A stretch of DNA of 6,394 nt, taken from contig JAEZBF010000168.1 in the NCBI GenBank assembly GCA_023427545.1, forward strand, positions 1 through 6,394, in the 5' to 3' direction. How positions within the stretch are numbered: the stretch's first letter is position 1; each line of letters begins with the position of its first letter. Below the pieces are notes generated by a model. The model was not told the DNA's origin and did not search any database. It worked only from the letters and a program-made list of their open reading frames with translations. Made by a program: the position numbers and the translations under genes. Shown here in pieces: positions 1-5,260 of this stretch. This DNA comes from Pseudomonadota bacterium (GTDB lineage Bacteria; Pseudomonadota; Alphaproteobacteria; Rhizobiales; Devosiaceae).

Positions 1-66
1 CTTGCCTTCAGAACCCCCAACGAGGTCTTCTCAGAACTCTCCAACCGTGTTGCACTTCAACCGTGA
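1..66 (+). CDS. C-terminal tail of a probable IS30-family transposase (partial)
   Basis: An open frame enters from the left edge and stops at TGA 64-66, giving 21 residues that include RTPNEVF and end in VALQP. IS30-family transposases commonly end with a 'R/KTP-x-E-x-F' stretch after the DDE catalytic domain and finish close to 'VALQ', so this is most likely the last part of such an enzyme, a DNA-cutting and joining protein of an insertion sequence. The catalytic residues lie outside the window. The stop is followed directly by palindromic repeat DNA rather than another gene. No terminal inverted repeat could be confirmed because the other end of the element is missing. With so few residues the family call is tentative, and whether the element is intact cannot be seen. 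Confidence 0.45.
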   Translation, partial: LAFRTPNEVFSELSNRVALQP

Positions 67-73
67 CTCCACC

Positions 74-101
74 TTCCCGCCTTCACGGGAATGACCTGGT
101 G
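74..101. repeat. Palindromic short repeat, copy 1
   Basis: Begins TTCCCG (74-79) and pairs perfectly with CGGGAA (86-91) across a 6-base loop, then runs on through AATGACCTGGTG. It matches 265-292 at 24 of 28 positions in the same orientation. The TTCCCG...CGGGAATGAC pattern is a common dispersed intergenic repeat type in proteobacterial genomes (from memory). It could form a small hairpin in RNA but lacks a T-tract, so it is not called a terminator. Confidence 0.6.
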
Positions 102-129
102 GGTGGGGACAGGTGGGGGTGACTGAGGG
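101..129 (+). other. G-rich tract fitting a four-run G-quadruplex pattern
   Basis: Four G-runs (101-103, 105-108, 115-119, 127-129) are separated by loops of 1, 6 and 7 bases, which satisfies the usual G3+N1-7 rule for an intramolecular quadruplex on the plus strand. It lies between the two hairpin repeats and outside any gene. In a GC-rich genome such a match can occur by chance, and no function is claimed. Confidence 0.35.
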
Positions 130-174
130 ACCCCTCATCCGGCCTTCGGCACCTTCTCTCTCAAGGGGAGAAGG
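125..174. repeat. RIME-like rhizobial intergenic palindrome
   Basis: Two nested inverted repeats are visible: GAGGG (125-129) with CCCTC (132-136), and CCTTCTC (152-158) with GAGAAGG (168-174) around a 9-base loop. The order CCCCTCATCCGG, then CGGCACCTTCTC, then GGGGAGAAGG resembles the Rhizobium intergenic mosaic elements (RIME) scattered between rhizobial genes. That comparison is from memory. Neither strand has a T-tract after the stem, so a terminator role is not supported. Confidence 0.55.
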
Positions 175-264
175 CGCTGACTGAGAGATCGGTGGCAGTC
201 CCTCGTGGTTCGTGCGTCTACGGGCTCACCATGAGGGCTACTGCGAGGGCCCCAACAACAGAGA

Positions 265-292
265 TTCCCGCCATCGCGGCAATGACCCGGTG
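265..292. repeat. Short repeat, copy 2 (degenerate palindrome)
   Basis: Same orientation as 74-101 and identical at 24 of 28 positions. One of the four changes (C at 280 instead of G) breaks the perfect stem of copy 1. Together the two copies flank the RIME-like and G-rich segments, which suggests a mosaic built from several small repeats. Confidence 0.55.
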
Positions 293-372
293 AGGATGGG
301 AACATCCGCTTGCTCGTCTTGTCGCTAAGGTCCCGGCGAAACCCATCGATGCCTATCGTTGCCGGCTCCGGA

Positions 373-1620
373 TCACAGCTTCTTCTGCGCCAGTTCGCGG
401 AACGCGTCGGGCACGGAGCGGTGCCCGCCGAGCACGACAGAGGCATAGCCGATCGCGTCCCAACCGAACCGGTCGCGGACCCGGTCCATGGCCCTGTCGG
501 CGGACCAGCGCGCGGCGCCGCGCCTGGTGCCCGGCCGATGCGCCTCGTCCGGAAGTCCGAGCGGCAGATCAAGCTGCAGCGCCGGCTGCTTGCGGAGGTG
601 GGAAACCGAGATGGCGAGCAGCGAGATGGTCCGCTCCTGCGGGTGATCCTCAAGCGCGTTGCGGACCAACTCTTCGGCGATCTCCGCGAGGGTAACCGTG
701 GCCGAGAGCGACGCGGAGAGAGTGATCGACCGCGTAACCGACCGCATGTCGGCGAATCGCACGCGTGCCGTCACGGTGCGGCCCGCCAGCGATTTCGGCC
801 GAAGGCGCGACGCCACCCGGTCCGCAAGCTGCAAAAGAGTAGGCCGCACCACCTCCTCGACTGCGGGCCTTCGGCCAAGCGCCGATTGCGCCCCGGCGGA
901 GCGTGCCCTGCGGTCCGTGACGATCTCGCGAGGGTCGCGATTCCAGGCGAGCGAGCCGAGCTTTTCGCCTGCGGCATCGCCCAGCAATTTGCGCAACGAC
1001 CGTCCCGGCATCGCCGCGAGCTCTCCAATCGTGCGCACGCCGGCCGCCTCGAGCCGCCCTTTGGTCACGGGACCAACGCCCCACATGAGCTCGACTGGCA
1101 GGTCGTGCAGGAACTCGAGTTCGGTAGCGGGATCCACCCAGACCAGCCCGTCCGGCTTGGCGACCTGGGAGGCGATCTTGGCCAGGTGCTTGGTTCGGGC
1201 GACGCCGATCGAGATCGCCAGCCCCAGCTCCGCTCGCACGCGCGACCGGATCGTCTCGGCAATCGCTGTCGGCGGGCCGAACAGGTGCTCGGTCCCTGCG
1301 ACATCGGCGAAGGCTTCATCGATCGAGATGCGCTCGACTAGCGGCGTGAAGTCGCCCAGCACCTTGATCGCGGCGTCCCCCAGCCGCTGGTATTCGCTGA
1401 AGTGTCCGCCGACGAACTGGAGGTCAGGACAGAGCTCGAGTGCTTTGCGGCCCGGCATGCCGCCGCGCACGCCGAAAGCCTTTGCCTCATAGGAGGCGGC
1501 GAGAACGACGCCGCCGCCGACCGCGATCGGCTTGCCCCGCAGGGAAGGATTCAGCAGCTGTTCGACCGAGGCGTAGAAGGCATCGAGGTCGGCGTGCAGA
1601 ATGGTCGCGCTGTCCCCCAC
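373..1620 (-). CDS. dinB: DNA polymerase IV (Y-family translesion polymerase)
   Basis: Cytoplasmic error-prone polymerase that copies past damaged template bases. The 415-residue product shows the Y-family order. A palm/fingers start has HADLDAFYASVEQ (9-21) with metal-binding Asp11. SIDEAF (99-104) carries catalytic Asp101 and Glu102. SIGVARTKHLAKIAS lies at 137-151, and a helix-hairpin-helix segment WGVGPVTKGRLEAAGV at 180-195. The little-finger domain follows at about 235-345. Tyr16 sits at the steric-gate position that excludes ribonucleotides (Phe13 in E. coli). QLDLPL (349-354) resembles a beta-clamp binding motif and is followed by about 60 extra residues containing RDRFGWDAIGYASV. The protein is therefore longer than E. 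coli DinB (351 residues), as I recall for rhizobial homologues. The start is GTG at 1620-1618, chosen for the GGGAGGG 8 bases upstream and because HADLDAFY follows at the expected distance. It shares a strand with pcaQ but has its own LexA box in the gap, so SOS control is inferred. It has no functional tie to the pca genes. Confidence 0.95.
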   Translation of the reverse strand: MGDSATILHADLDAFYASVEQLLNPSLRGKPIAVGGGVVLAASYEAKAFGVRGGMPGRKALELCPDLQFVGGHFSEYQRLGDAAIKVLGDFTPLVERISIDEAFADVAGTEHLFGPPTAIAETIRSRVRAELGLAISIGVARTKHLAKIASQVAKPDGLVWVDPATELEFLHDLPVELMWGVGPVTKGRLEAAGVRTIGELAAMPGRSLRKLLGDAAGEKLGSLAWNRDPREIVTDRRARSAGAQSALGRRPAVEEVVRPTLLQLADRVASRLRPKSLAGRTVTARVRFADMRSVTRSITLSASLSATVTLAEIAEELVRNALEDHPQERTISLLAISVSHLRKQPALQLDLPLGLPDEAHRPGTRRGAARWSADRAMDRVRDRFGWDAIGYASVVLGGHRSVPDAFRELAQKKL

Positions 1621-1628
1621 CGCCGCAG

Positions 1629-1635
1629 CCCTCCC
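1629..1635 (-). promoter_or_regulatory. Ribosome binding site of dinB
   Basis: GGGAGGG on the minus strand, 8 bases before the GTG at 1620. It is the best purine-rich match in the gap and supports GTG as the true start. Confidence 0.7.
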
Positions 1636-1649
1636 GGTGCAGAGGCGCA

Positions 1650-1664
1650 GAACGTAACGAGAAC
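1650..1664 (-). promoter_or_regulatory. LexA (SOS) box upstream of dinB
   Basis: On the minus strand this reads GTTC-TCGTTAC-GTTC, an exact match to GTTC-N7-GTTC, the direct-repeat LexA operator known in alphaproteobacteria. It lies in the 63-base gap between the pcaQ stop and the dinB start, about 30 bases before the dinB GTG. A weak promoter may overlap it (TTGCCA at 1679-1674, 17-base spacer, TACGTT), so bound LexA would block dinB transcription until DNA damage removes it. The match and position are seen directly; repression is inferred from the known family. Confidence 0.8.
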
Positions 1665-1683
1665 AAGTGCTGCTGGCAAGGTG

Positions 1684-2604
1684 CTAGAGGCCGAGTGCGC
1701 TCACCGTTTCCCGGACGATGCGCGACAGGATCTCTACGGACGCGGGCCCCGGCAGGTTCGCGCGCGTGGTCAGTCCCACGGAGCCGCGCGTCTCGGACGT
1801 ATCGACCGGCAGCGCGACCAGGGTGCCATCGGCGAGATCGCTGGCGACGACTCCCTCGGAGATTATCCAGATCGCATCCGACTGACGCAGCAGGGCCCGT
1901 CCGAACGAGTCGGACACCGTCTCGATTTCAACCGGGAGCTCGGCGATCCCGTGCGCGAGCAGGAACCGCTCGGCGAACGGCCTGATCACCGAACCGCGGC
2001 TCGGCATCAGGATCGTGAAGTCGCGTATCCGCGCGAAATCGAACCGCTTTTGCGCCAGCAGCGGATGGCCCCGCCGCACCACCAGCTTCACCGGCTCGGA
2101 GTAGAGGTGCTCAAAGCTCAGTCCGGTCATCTGCTCCGGCGCCGCCAGGCGGCCGACGACGAGATCGAGCAGCCCGATCCGCAGTTGGTCGAGCAGCACC
2201 TGGTTCTCGCCCGTCACGACCTTGACCGGGCTGCCCGTCTGCTCGGCAAGGAAGAGCTTCACCGCCTGCGGCATGATGCGAACCGAAACGGTCGGGAGCG
2301 CACCGACCCGGACCGGCGGTCCGCTGCTGGCGGAGGCACGGGAGACACTGTCGATGCCTTGCTGGATCGCCGCGACGCTCGCGCCGGCGTGGCGCAGGAA
2401 CACCTCGCCGTAGCGCGTGATCCGGATGCCGCGCCCGTCCTTTTCGAACAGCCGCACGTCGAGCGCCATCTCGAGCTCGCGAATGGTCTTGGTGACCGCC
2501 GGCTGGCTGACGTGGAGGACCTCGGCCGCCTTGCCCACGCTGCGCTGGCGTGCAACCTCGAGGAAGGTTGAGAGGTGGCGGAACTTGATCCGGTGCTCGA
2601 CCAT
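1684..2604 (-). CDS. pcaQ: LysR-type transcriptional activator of protocatechuate catabolism
   Basis: DNA-binding regulator of 306 residues, the usual LysR size. The N-terminal winged helix-turn-helix covers about 8-65, with the recognition region GKAAEVLHVSQPAVTKTIRE (24-43). RIKFRHLSTF just before it and RITRYGEVFLRHAGAS after it are like known rhizobial PcaQ proteins. The effector-binding domain covers about 95-300. It lies divergent from pcaD, as in Agrobacterium and Sinorhizobium, where PcaQ activates pcaDCHGB in response to 3-carboxy-cis,cis-muconate and 4-carboxymuconolactone; the same role is inferred here. The ATG at 2604 fits the usual protein start, but no Shine-Dalgarno sequence precedes it (ATTCCACACCGCCTGC), and the PcaQ box lies only 14 bases upstream. 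This suggests a very short or absent leader and possible autoregulation. Confidence 0.92.
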   Translation of the reverse strand: MVEHRIKFRHLSTFLEVARQRSVGKAAEVLHVSQPAVTKTIRELEMALDVRLFEKDGRGIRITRYGEVFLRHAGASVAAIQQGIDSVSRASASSGPPVRVGALPTVSVRIMPQAVKLFLAEQTGSPVKVVTGENQVLLDQLRIGLLDLVVGRLAAPEQMTGLSFEHLYSEPVKLVVRRGHPLLAQKRFDFARIRDFTILMPSRGSVIRPFAERFLLAHGIAELPVEIETVSDSFGRALLRQSDAIWIISEGVVASDLADGTLVALPVDTSETRGSVGLTTRANLPGPASVEILSRIVRETVSALGL

Positions 2605-2618
2605 GCAGGCGGTGTGGA

Positions 2619-2634
2619 ATAACCCTCAAGTTAT
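2619..2634. promoter_or_regulatory. PcaQ-binding box
   Basis: ATAACC-CTCA-AGTTAT in the pcaQ-pcaD control region. The outer five bases on each side (ATAAC and GTTAT) are a perfect inverted repeat. It agrees at 10 of 12 fixed positions with the Sinorhizobium meliloti PcaQ site ATAACC-N4-GGTTAA (as remembered). Its right edge is 72 bases before the pcaD start and its left edge 14 bases before the pcaQ start, so one dimer site could serve both genes. The sequence is seen; binding is inferred. Confidence 0.8.
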
Positions 2635-2639
2635 GTCAA
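2634..2639 (-). promoter_or_regulatory. Possible -35 element for pcaQ
   Basis: The minus strand reads a perfect TTGACA here, sharing one base with the PcaQ box. A 17-base spacer would put the -10 at 2616-2611, which reads CACACC and is a poor match. If real, transcription would start almost at the pcaQ ATG and PcaQ bound to its box would cover this promoter. Weak because of the missing -10. Confidence 0.3.
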
Positions 2640-2649
2640 CGCAGCCGAT

Positions 2650-2655
2650 TATGAT
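2650..2655 (+). promoter_or_regulatory. Possible -10 element for the pcaDCHGB operon
   Basis: TATGAT matches TATAAT at five of six positions, 51 bases before the pcaD start. The -35 region at 17-base spacing (CAAGTT, 2627-2632) is a non-match and falls inside the PcaQ box. This is the expected look of a promoter that needs a bound LysR activator. The start site is not established; another promoter nearer pcaD is possible. Confidence 0.4.
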
Positions 2656-2692
2656 TTTACCGAACCAAACCGGCAGCAGAGGATGCGCCGGT

Positions 2693-2700
2693 AAGGGAGG
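2693..2700 (+). promoter_or_regulatory. Ribosome binding site of pcaD
   Basis: AAGGGAGG, 6 bases before GTG 2707. An in-frame stop (TAA 2692-2694) lies just upstream, so this site and the GTG together fix the start of pcaD. Confidence 0.8.
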
Positions 2701-2706
2701 ACGCCG

Positions 2707-3519
2707 GTGCAATTCGCCACCCTCAACGGGGTTACGCTGCACTACCAGGTGATATCGGCCGCGGCAGGCAAGCCGCGGATCGTGTTCGCCAATTCGCTCG
2801 GTACCGACTTCCGCATCTGGCGCGACGTGATCGTCCGGCTCGCCGGCGACTTCTCGATCCTCACCTACGACAAGCGCGGCCACGGCCTGTCGGACATCGG
2901 CGAGACGCCCTACAGCATCGAAACGCATGCCGCCGACCTCATTGCGTTGATCGAGCACACCGGTTTGGGTCCGGCGCTGATCTGCGGCGTCTCGGTCGGC
3001 GGGCTGATCGCGCAAGGCCTCTACGCCAGCCGCCCTGACCTCGTGACGGGCCTCGTCCTCTGCGACACCGCCCACAAGATCGGCACGACCGAGGCGTGGA
3101 ACGAAAGGATCGCCACGGTCGAGCTGGGCGGCATCGAAGCCGTCGCCGACAAGGTGCTCAAGGGCTGGTTCAGCGAGGGCTTCCGCAGCGGCGACCCCGC
3201 GTTCGCCGGCTATCGTAACATGCTCGTGCGGACGCCGCTCGCCGGCTATGCCGCGACCGTCGCGGCCATTCGCGATGCAGACTTCACCGCGGAGGCCGGG
3301 CGTATCGCGGTGCCGACCGTCTGCCTTGTCGGCGAGGTGGATATCCCGACCCCGCCCGACCAGGTGGCCGAGTTCGCGCGGATGATCCCCGGCGCTCGCT
3401 ACGAGCTGATACGCGGCGCCGGCCATCTTCCCTTCATCGAGCAGCCCGAGATCGTGGCGGCCATCATCCGGGCGCTGAGCGCCCTGGTCGGAGCAGGCGA
3501 TGGCCAACGACGGCACTGA
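2707..3519 (+). CDS. pcaD: 3-oxoadipate enol-lactonase
   Basis: Hydrolyses 3-oxoadipate enol-lactone to 3-oxoadipate, the last protocatechuate-specific step, in the cytoplasm. The 270-residue protein is a typical alpha/beta-hydrolase. The oxyanion region is ANSLGTDFRIW (28-38), then YDKRGHGLSD (54-63). The nucleophile elbow is GVSVGG with Ser96, the probable acid Asp212 lies in GEVDIPTPP, and His240 is in GAGHLPF. Length and motifs fit the PcaD family. Translation begins at GTG; no earlier start is possible because of the stop at 2692. First gene of the operon: its last 20 bases overlap pcaC, implying coupled translation. PcaQ control is expected from the upstream box. A related hydrolase could show the same motifs, but the operon makes PcaD very likely. 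Confidence 0.95.
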   Translation: MQFATLNGVTLHYQVISAAAGKPRIVFANSLGTDFRIWRDVIVRLAGDFSILTYDKRGHGLSDIGETPYSIETHAADLIALIEHTGLGPALICGVSVGGLIAQGLYASRPDLVTGLVLCDTAHKIGTTEAWNERIATVELGGIEAVADKVLKGWFSEGFRSGDPAFAGYRNMLVRTPLAGYAATVAAIRDADFTAEAGRIAVPTVCLVGEVDIPTPPDQVAEFARMIPGARYELIRGAGHLPFIEQPEIVAAIIRALSALVGAGDGQRRH

Positions 3520-3898
3520 ACTCCACCGCCGCGGCATGGCCACGCGCCGCGAGGTGCTCGGCAATGAGCATGTCGACCGCGTCGAGGCGGCGCGCGACAG
3601 CTTCGACTCCCCGTTCCAGGACCTCATCACGGATGCGGCCTGGGGACACGTCTGGTCGCGGCCCGAGTGGAGCCGGCGCGAACGGTCAATGGTCACCATC
3701 GCGCTGCTTGCGGCGCTCGGGCACTATGAGGAAATGGCCATGCACATCCGGGCGACCGCGCGAACCGGCGCGACGGAGGCTGACATTCGCGAAGCGCTGT
3801 TGCACGTTGCGATCTATGCCGGCGTCCCTGCCGCCAACCAGGCGATCCGGATCGCCCGGCAGGCGCTGGCCGAGATCGAGTCCGGGAGGGCAGATTGA
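3500..3898 (+). CDS. pcaC: 4-carboxymuconolactone decarboxylase
   Basis: Removes CO2 from 4-carboxymuconolactone to give 3-oxoadipate enol-lactone, the substrate of PcaD. The product has 132 residues, normal for a stand-alone PcaC; in some bacteria it is fused to PcaD, but here the two are separate overlapping genes. The carboxymuconolactone decarboxylase domain covers about 35-118, with SPFQDLITDAAWGHVWSRP (37-55), ALLAALGHYEEMAMHIRA (68-85, including His82) and AIYAGVPAANQA (104-115), all typical of the family. The ATG at 3500 has GGAG 6 bases upstream, inside the end of pcaD, and the N-terminus looks like other PcaC proteins. The stop TGA shares bases with the TTG start of pcaH. Confidence 0.94.
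   Translation: MANDGTELHRRGMATRREVLGNEHVDRVEAARDSFDSPFQDLITDAAWGHVWSRPEWSRRERSMVTIALLAALGHYEEMAMHIRATARTGATEADIREALLHVAIYAGVPAANQAIRIARQALAEIESGRAD
3884..3890 (+). promoter_or_regulatory. Ribosome binding site of pcaH
   Basis: GGGAGGG at the end of pcaC, 4 bases before TTG 3895. A strong site next to a weak initiator; it favours TTG 3895 over the in-frame TTG at 3904. Confidence 0.6.
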
Positions 3899-4644
3899 GC
3901 GAATTGTCGAACCGCCCGCCCGAGACCGGGCCGTTCTCGGCGCGCGACCGCAACTGGCATCCGCCCGCCTATTCGCCCGGCTACAAGAGTACCGTGCTGC
4001 GCTCGCCGCAGCGGCCGCTGATCGCCTTCTCCAACACGATCTCGGAGATCACCGGGCCGACGTTCGGGCACAACGTCATCGGCCCGCTCGACAACGACCT
4101 GATCCACAACTTCGCTCGGCCCGGCGAGTCGGCCATCGGCCAGCGCATCATCGTCCATGGCCGCGTGCTCGACGAGCGGGCCCGGCCGGTGCCCAACGTA
4201 CTGGTTGAGTTCTGGCAGGCCAACGCGGGTGGTCGCTACCGGCACGCGAAGGAGACGTACCTGGCGGCGCTCGATCCCAATTTCGGCGGCTGCGGGCGGG
4301 CGCTGACCGATGCCGACGGGCAGTACAGCTTCCGCACCATCAAGCCCGGCGCCTATCCCTGGCCAAACAACGTCAACGACTGGCGGCCGGCGCACATCGA
4401 TTTCTCGGTCTTCGGCAGCGGGTTTGCGCAGCGGCTCATCACGCAGATGTATTTCGAGGGCGATCCGATGATCCGCCACGACCCCATCCTGCGGACCATC
4501 ACCGATCCGGACGCCATCGCCTCGCTTATCGCGCCGTTCGACTACGCAAACACGATCCCGATGGATGCCCGCGCCTACAAGTTCGACATCGTGCTCCGCG
4601 GCCGGCGCTCGACCATGTTCGAGAACCGGATGGAAGGGAACTGA
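3895..4644 (+). CDS. pcaH: Protocatechuate 3,4-dioxygenase beta subunit, with an unusual iron-ligand motif
   Basis: With PcaG this non-heme Fe(III) intradiol dioxygenase opens protocatechuate to 3-carboxy-cis,cis-muconate. Its 249 residues are the usual length. The beta-type N-terminus (ETGPFSARDRNWHPPAY, 10-26) is followed by the intradiol core from about 55 to 240. Expected Fe ligands by alignment with Pseudomonas putida PcaH (Tyr408, Tyr447, His460, His462) are Tyr115 in GRYRH, Tyr154 in PGAYPW, and His167 and residue 169 in RPAHIDF. Residue 169 is Asp (codon GAT 4399-4401) where His is expected, so one of the two histidine ligands is missing. The neighbouring Arg164, DPNFGGCGR and ITQMYFEGDP are intact. 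One base (CAT to GAT) would explain the change; it may be real, inactivating or a sequence error. The start is TTG, overlapping the pcaC stop by 4 bases. The identification is secure; activity is uncertain. Confidence 0.94.
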   Translation: MSELSNRPPETGPFSARDRNWHPPAYSPGYKSTVLRSPQRPLIAFSNTISEITGPTFGHNVIGPLDNDLIHNFARPGESAIGQRIIVHGRVLDERARPVPNVLVEFWQANAGGRYRHAKETYLAALDPNFGGCGRALTDADGQYSFRTIKPGAYPWPNNVNDWRPAHIDFSVFGSGFAQRLITQMYFEGDPMIRHDPILRTITDPDAIASLIAPFDYANTIPMDARAYKFDIVLRGRRSTMFENRMEGN

Positions 4645-5258
4645 TGGTCCAGCCGCTCACCACCCTGAAGGAGTCGCCCTCGCAGACGGCGGGGCCATAT
4701 GTGCACATCGGGCTGACGCCAAATTTCGTGGGCATACACGGCGTCTATCCCAACGACCTCGGGGCCAGCATGATCAACGAGCAGACGCTGGGTGACAGGA
4801 TTACCGTGCGCGGCGTGGTCTATGACGGCGGCGGCGCGCCGGTGCGCGACAGCGTCATCGAGGTCTGGCAGGCAGATGCCGCCGGTCTTTACCAGAGCCC
4901 AACCGAGACCCGCGGCGCTGCCGACCCGAACTTTGCCGGCTGGGGCCGCTTCCCCGCGGATGGGGCGACGGGGGAATACGTCTTCGAGACGATCAAGCCC
5001 GGGGTGACGCCATTCCCCGATGGACGGCGGCAGGCGCCGCATATCAGCTTCTGGATCGTTGCCCGCGGCATCAACCTCGGCCTCAACACGCGCATGTACT
5101 TCTCGGACGAACCCGAGGCGAACGCTGCCGACCCCATCCTCAACCGGGTCGACTTCCCGCCAAGGCGCGAAACGCTTATCGGGCGGCGCGAGGGCAGCAC
5201 CGTCACCTTCGACATCTACCTGCAGGGTCCGCAGGAAACCGTCTTCTTCGACATCTGA
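4644..5258 (+). CDS. pcaG: Protocatechuate 3,4-dioxygenase alpha subunit
   Basis: Partner of PcaH; the alpha chain has the same fold but does not bind the catalytic iron, and it lines part of the substrate pocket at the alpha-beta interface. The 204-residue protein has the alpha-type start SPSQTAGPYVHIGL (11-24), then EVWQADAAGLYQ (73-84), DPNFAGWGRF (94-103), FETIKPGVTPF (114-124) and APHISFWIVARGIN (131-144), as in other PcaG proteins. The tyrosine and histidine ligands of the beta chain are absent, as expected. Start is ATG 4644, sharing one base with the pcaH stop (TGATG), with AAGGG 5 bases upstream; close coupling fits a complex needing equal subunit amounts. No abnormal residue was noticed. 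Confidence 0.95.
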   Translation: MVQPLTTLKESPSQTAGPYVHIGLTPNFVGIHGVYPNDLGASMINEQTLGDRITVRGVVYDGGGAPVRDSVIEVWQADAAGLYQSPTETRGAADPNFAGWGRFPADGATGEYVFETIKPGVTPFPDGRRQAPHISFWIVARGINLGLNTRMYFSDEPEANAADPILNRVDFPPRRETLIGRREGSTVTFDIYLQGPQETVFFDI

Positions 5259-5260
5259 CG

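Larger units (their letters stand above)
67..372. other. Gene-free, repeat-rich intergenic region
   Basis: About 300 bases between the transposase tail and the 3' end of dinB. Neither strand has a convincing gene: the frames crossing it lack recognisable protein motifs and run on antisense to dinB. It contains two copies of a 28-base repeat, a G-rich stretch and a rhizobial-type palindrome, listed separately. Around 200-250 there is a further degenerate inverted region (CCTCGTGG, CTCACCATGAGG, GCGAGG) of the kind seen in dispersed intergenic repeats. No T-tract terminator for dinB was found. Confidence 0.7.

Noticed and set aside
152..174. Hairpin CCTTCTC/GAGAAGG as a dinB terminator
   Set aside because: It is about 200 bases beyond the dinB stop and neither strand has a run of T after the stem, so it fits a dispersed repeat better.
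337..380. Short dyads CCGG-AG-CCGG and CGAT-N4-ATCG just after the dinB stop
   Set aside because: Stems of only four bases and no T-tract; too weak to call a terminator.
135..653. Minus-strand open frame spanning the 3' part of dinB and the repeat region
   Set aside because: Overlaps dinB in another frame and consists of Ser/Arg/Pro-rich residues across repeat DNA; no support as a gene.
310..1341. Long plus-strand open frame (343 codons) opposite dinB
   Set aside because: It lies antisense to dinB, whose motifs are unmistakable. The product is rich in Arg, Gly and Pro with no recognisable domain, typical of shadow frames in GC-rich DNA.
1402..2571. Long plus-strand open frame (389 codons) opposite pcaQ and the start of dinB
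   Set aside because: Antisense to two clear genes, charged low-complexity composition, no motif; it is a by-product of GC-rich codon use.
2626..3699. Minus-strand open frame (357 codons) opposite pcaD and pcaC
   Set aside because: Fully antisense to two secure genes, Arg/Asp-rich, no domain; also it would run through the pcaD promoter region.
4644..5258. Loss of the iron ligands in PcaG as a second active-site defect
   Set aside because: The alpha subunit of this enzyme normally lacks the iron ligands; only the beta subunit binds the catalytic iron.
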